Both the position numbers and the translations under genes were made by a program. This document shows, one piece after another, positions 61,601 to 64,000 of a stretch of DNA of 64,000 nt. The notes beneath the pieces were generated by a model. The model had not been told where the DNA came from, did not search any database, and was given only the letters and a program-made list of their open reading frames with translations. Source of the stretch: Kitasatospora sp. NBC_00315 (GTDB lineage: Bacteria; Actinomycetota; Actinomycetes; Streptomycetales; Streptomycetaceae); assembly GCF_041435095.1 (NCBI RefSeq), contig NZ_CP108025.1:8060001-8124000 (forward strand). The letters run 5' to 3'. Every line of letters starts with the position of its first letter. The first letter of the stretch is position 1.

Positions 61601-62254
61601 GTCGATCGGCGCGCTGACGATGCGCGCCCCGGCGACGACCGCGGTGTCGCAGTCGCCCAACAGCAGGGCGTTCTTGGCCTGGTGGACGGCCACGAGCGAG
61701 GCGGAGCAGGCGCTGTCCACCACCATGCTGGGACCACGCAGGTCCAGCAGGTGCGAGAGGCGGTTGGCCATCATGGTGGGCACGTTCCCGGTGAGCGCCG
61801 GCTGGATCAACGACCGGTCGATCTTGGACAGGTACTCCAGGTAGGCCGAGCCCGGGTTGACGGCGAAGCCGACGAAGACGCCGGTACGGCTGCCGCGCAG
61901 CCGAGAGGCCTGGTAACCCGCGTCCTCGAAGGCCAGGTACATGGCGCGGATGGCGTGCCGCAGGTGCGGTTCGGTGGTCGCGGCCTGTTTCGGGGTCATC
62001 CCGAAGAACTCGGCGTCGAAGTACTCCGGGTGTTCCAGGTAGGCACCGTCGCGGTAGGCGATGTCGGAGTCCGCGGGGGAGCGGACGGTCGTGCCGAAGA
62101 CGTAGTGCAGGTAGTTTTCGATGCTCCGGGCGCGGTGCTCGGGGAAGCGGCCGGTGAGGTTCCTCCCCTCGGCGACGAGGTCCCAGAACCCGTGGATGTC
62201 CCGTGCTCCGGGTACCTCCACCGAGATGCCGACGATAGCGATGTCCGAGCTCAA
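58604..62254 (-). CDS. AT-less polyketide synthase module KS-KR-ACP (trans-AT type)
   Basis: A 1,216-residue module. Ketosynthase (1-430): MVVDSACSASLVAV with Cys183, IELHGTATTLGD with His317, and VKANIGHLFEGSG with His357. There is no AT, but flanking linkers remain (LFTLSAHSEESLRLLVRAY; RLVDLPPYQFDERRAWIDF). Ketoreductase (about 640-1080): YLVTGGTAGLGLALCREFAA, HFSSVAAVFPAIGQADYASA with Ser/Tyr. ACP (about 1120-1216): DLFDLGIDSITGMSLVATV with the phosphopantetheine Ser. It would add one C2 unit and reduce it to a hydroxyl. The start is TTG 62254 with AAGGAG. Downstream order on the strand: this module, then MATE-GT39, ATGA-coupled; upstream are two free ATs. Confidence 0.92.
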   Translation of the reverse strand: MSSDIAIVGISVEVPGARDIHGFWDLVAEGRNLTGRFPEHRARSIENYLHYVFGTTVRSPADSDIAYRDGAYLEHPEYFDAEFFGMTPKQAATTEPHLRHAIRAMYLAFEDAGYQASRLRGSRTGVFVGFAVNPGSAYLEYLSKIDRSLIQPALTGNVPTMMANRLSHLLDLRGPSMVVDSACSASLVAVHQAKNALLLGDCDTAVVAGARIVSAPIDHPDTRIGIESSDGHTRTLDERADGTGYGEGSGAVVLKRLDRALADGDRVYAVIKGSAVNHDGVAGGVTTPDSASQADLLNTAWANAGVDPRSIGYIELHGTATTLGDPIEIEGLRQAFAPHTGDSRFCAVGTVKANIGHLFEGSGVMGLIKAALILRNRRLPPLAGFEQPNSRIDFDDSPVRVPTSAEPWSSEDGPLRCGVSAFGLGGTNCHVVLEEYAAPAPAPATIGEPAAAPQLFTLSAHSEESLRLLVRAYTDWFERGLFDGVALAELCATVHRSRAAHRHRLALVVSDLGDLRSRLEALAANRLTDAAPFHSSHPDWAFWAPGLAEAADPELAARAAAWAAGADLEADARRGAGSTPRLVDLPPYQFDERRAWIDFPENWRESLALGAPGSEGPATHQIVFRPANEPAPAADPEARVLALVDGSTAAEAVLREGGLTDEQIVRVPEDPAGGASADAFWEDLAVRAVDEGVTHLVHALGFEAEPARDIATLDSRLDKNLYSLFRLSKALITEGAQLHLAVLTRTALASRRAEPGVVVENSTLTGMAKSVSREYPYITVSVVDTDDATPARAVLDEILGSETSVVALRDGIRLRETFAELPSTDIADRGDYLKPGGTYLVTGGTAGLGLALCREFAARRPGINLVLLSRSGACGIGPDTAGDDGSPEARLRLALRELRDLGAEVLVLAADAGDPEALGTAVATVRERFGRIDGIVHAAGIPGGEVITQRSQEDFEAVIRPKIHGAFVLDLLTRDDRPDFIVHFSSVAAVFPAIGQADYASANQFLDTLAESETDPDCHVITFDWVSWKEIGMAVRSHANVDTTFKALPTALGLSIADAGLRSDRARVFGGELHYEGDYADALPGYHIALEPLMAAKLQEASRRRASRRERSAGRVRKEIEELPVELTGRLDGKYTDTEMTIGRCWAHVFGFTSIDVDADLFDLGIDSITGMSLVATVASVLGIEMQSSDLLVDRTVAAQAKIADERRHAADGHLV

Positions 62255-62285
62255 GGTCTTCTCCTTCGGGGCGGGCGCAGCGCGG

Positions 62286-63131
62286 TCAGGCGATCGCGGG
62301 CAGCAGGGAGGTGAGCGTGGTGCCGTTGGCCTCGTCGAACCGGGTGACGCCGGTGGCCCGCAGCGAGCGCACGGTGCGCACCCACTCCACGGGGGCGGTG
62401 ATCTGTGCGGTGAGCAGCGCGGCGGCGCGGGCCGGCTCGAAGGCAGACGCCGTGACGCCGGAGAACACCGGAACGGCGGGAGGCCCGAAGGCCTGGCCGC
62501 TCAGGGCGGCCATGAACGCCCGCGCCGCGGGCGCCATCAACGGGGTGTGGAAGGGGCCGCTGACCGGCAGCGGGACCACTGCCCGGGCGCCCGCGGACCG
62601 CAGCACACCGGCGGCGTCGGCCATCTCGTCCCGGCCGCCGGCGACGACGGTCTGCCGGTCGGAGTTCCGGTTGGCCACGTAGACGTTCCGCACCCGCGCT
62701 TCCAGCAGCGCCGACGCCACGTCGTCGGCGCTTATCCCCGCCACAGCCGACATCCCCCCTCCGTGAACCGAGGCCATGGCCTCCGCCCGTGCCCGCACCA
62801 GGCGCAGGGCCTCGACCAGGGAGAGGCAGCCGGCAGCCACCAGAGCGTTGTACTCGCCCAGGCTGTGGCCGGCGTAGCAGGCGATGGGCTCGGCCTCATC
62901 GCCCTCCTCCGCCTGGCGCCGCCGTGCGTCGAGGGCGTTGACGAGGAAGACGGCGGGCTGCGCGTATCGGGTGTCGCCCAGCCGCCCCTCGGGGTCGTGC
63001 AGGCACAGCTCCCGGATCGAGTAGCCGAGCACCGCGTCGGCCGCCTCGACCTCCTCCGGGAACAGGTCGAACACATCGGCGCCCATACCGCGGCGTTGGA
63101 CGCCCTGGCCGGGGAAAACGAGGCAGCGCAC
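62286..63131 (-). CDS. Trans-acting acyltransferase (malonyl-CoA:ACP transacylase-like)
   Basis: A 281-residue free-standing AT of FabD type. VFPGQGVQRRGMG opens the fold, the nucleophile is Ser90 in CYAGHSLGEYNAL, Arg in VRARAEAMA, and the catalytic His195 lies in VSGPFHTPLMAP. The GPFHTPLM form fits malonyl-loading trans-ATs. It would charge the ACP of the AT-less module whose gene starts 31 bases downstream. Starts at GTG 63131 with AGGGGGG upstream. Same strand and cluster as the next AT, 81 bases upstream. Confidence 0.92.
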   Translation of the reverse strand: MRCLVFPGQGVQRRGMGADVFDLFPEEVEAADAVLGYSIRELCLHDPEGRLGDTRYAQPAVFLVNALDARRRQAEEGDEAEPIACYAGHSLGEYNALVAAGCLSLVEALRLVRARAEAMASVHGGGMSAVAGISADDVASALLEARVRNVYVANRNSDRQTVVAGGRDEMADAAGVLRSAGARAVVPLPVSGPFHTPLMAPAARAFMAALSGQAFGPPAVPVFSGVTASAFEPARAAALLTAQITAPVEWVRTVRSLRATGVTRFDEANGTTLTSLLPAIA

Positions 63132-63212
63132 GGCGTGCCCCCCTATCTGTGGTGTGAAGGTCTCGCGCGCGGGGCGGTGCTCCGCTCGCGACGTCGTTCG
63201 GTGCCGTGGCGG

Positions 63213-64000
63213 TCAGATCGAGGTGAACCGCGCGGCCGATCCGCTCTCACGCAGCCGCGACCGCGTCAGCGCGGCCGCGGAGACGCCGGGGCCGATGTCG
63301 AGGACCACGTCCGGAGCCAGCTCCGCCATGGCGGCGTCGACGACGACCGGCCAGTCGAAGGAGCGGCACATCTGCTGCGCGGCCACCTCGTACAGGACGT
63401 GGGGCGAGAACTGCAGGTTGGCGGGCGTGCCGGTGCCGTAGACCGGCATGGTCAGGCCGTCGCCCTTGACGGGCTGCCAGTTGTGGTCGACGTCCCGGCC
63501 GATCAGCGCCATGGCGGACGCCAGCACCGCGCTGTGGAAGGGGGCGGTGGCGCTCAGGTAGGTCCAGCGGGCACCGGGCCGTTCGAAGAGTTCGTCCTCG
63601 GCGAGCCGGAGCCGCATCAGCGCTTCGGTACCGCCGGTGAGGACGTGGAAGGTGGGCGAGTTGACGAGGCCGATCTCCACCCGGCCGCCCGGACCGCTGC
63701 CGCTGCGTCGGATCGCCTCGTCGAGCGCCGGGCGCCGCGGGCCCACGACGGCGGCCATCGTCCCGGGGACGCCGGCCCCCGGCCCGAGTGCGGCGTGCCG
63801 GCGCAGCAGTTCCCCGTCCGGCCGCGGTGCCGCGGGAATGACCTGGTGGCAGCGCAACAGCGCCACGGTGACCTGGGCGATCGAGCGTGCGGCGGCCGCC
63901 GTGTACTCGCGGCGGCCCTCGACGGGCAGGGCCGAGAAGACGGCGGCGTAGCTGCCCAGGCTGTGCCCGACCGCTCCCACCGGGCGCAGGCCGCCCGACC
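63213..64000 (-). CDS. Second acyltransferase/acyl hydrolase domain (runs off right edge)
   Basis: The C-terminal 262 codons of a gene continuing beyond base 64000 (frame open at 63998: SGGLRPVGAVGHSLGSYAAV). The nucleophile Ser is in GHSLGSYAA, and the catalytic His is in SATAPFHSAVLASAMALIG. The C-terminal SFDWPVVVDAAMAELAPDVVLDIGPG follows the AT fold. It differs from the neighbouring AT (longer insertion HQVIPAAPRPDGELLRRHAA), so it may be the proof-reading acyl hydrolase of a trans-AT pair or load another unit. The GTG at 63980 is internal, not the start. More of the polyketide cluster presumably lies to the right. Confidence 0.85.
   Translation of the reverse strand, partial: SGGLRPVGAVGHSLGSYAAVFSALPVEGRREYTAAAARSIAQVTVALLRCHQVIPAAPRPDGELLRRHAALGPGAGVPGTMAAVVGPRRPALDEAIRRSGSGPGGRVEIGLVNSPTFHVLTGGTEALMRLRLAEDELFERPGARWTYLSATAPFHSAVLASAMALIGRDVDHNWQPVKGDGLTMPVYGTGTPANLQFSPHVLYEVAAQQMCRSFDWPVVVDAAMAELAPDVVLDIGPGVSAAALTRSRLRESGSAARFTSI

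Noticed and set aside
58613..62314. 1,233-residue plus-strand ORF opposite the polyketide synthase
   Set aside because: Gly/Val/Arg-rich antisense shadow created by GC-rich third positions.

Overview
The window reads as the chromosome of a high-GC filamentous actinomycete of the Streptomyces/Kitasatospora/Streptacidiphilus kind. GC-rich third codon positions, GTG and TTG starts with GGAGG-type ribosome sites, a second-type Rho, mycothiol- and F420-type enzymes, CebR-style operators, secreted CBM2 enzymes and a polyketide cluster all fit. The species cannot be told from sequence reading alone.

Left third (1-22.5 kb) is a housekeeping and accessory mixture: the end of a rho gene cut by the window edge, a RibD/DHFR-like reductase, glutamate decarboxylase, a GH15 trehalase/glucoamylase-like enzyme, a small membrane protein, a ClC channel, a cyclase plus GMC oxidoreductase pair, a cytochrome bd operon (SDR-cydA-cydB), two neighbouring genes that have each lost their middle (a D-2-hydroxyacid dehydrogenase and a gluconokinase), a DUF2254/antiporter pair, and a LysR regulator divergent from an inositol-monophosphatase-like gene and an NpdG-like gene.

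The centre (22.9-37.3 kb) is a cellulose-utilisation region: two secreted GH6 cellulases next to a LacI/CebR-like regulator with paired GGAAGCGCTTCC operators, then, after a TetR/FAD-monooxygenase pair and a small secreted lysozyme-fold protein, a cellulose-active AA10 LPMO and a Cip1-like CBM2 protein behind a perfect CebR box. A nested transposon, an ISL3-family element inside an IS110-family element that also has a nonsense codon, splits this region. The ISL3 element carries an almost perfect inverted repeat of about 180 bp that includes its own transposase 5' end.

37.8-48 kb is a patchwork: two MarR/NmrA-type reductase modules on either side of a frameshifted IS701 element, remnants of further IS701 and ISL3 ends, a lipoprotein, an HxlR regulator divergent from an epoxide-hydrolase-like enzyme, and a mycothiol-dependent-isomerase-like protein.

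49-55.5 kb concerns xylan and xylose: an xylFGH-type ABC transporter followed by a ROK repressor, an IS5 remnant, then a GH11 xylanase with CBM2 behind a cluster of CGAAA/TTTCG palindromes.

The right end (55.7-64 kb, all minus strand) is the edge of a trans-AT polyketide cluster. It holds two free-standing acyltransferases (one running off the window), a KS-KR-ACP module without AT that starts with TTG, and, coupled by a 4-base overlap, a 965-residue single protein joining a MATE-type transporter to a GT39 (ArnT/PMT-like) membrane glycosyltransferase. This fusion and its coupling to a polyketide module is the most unusual system in the window.
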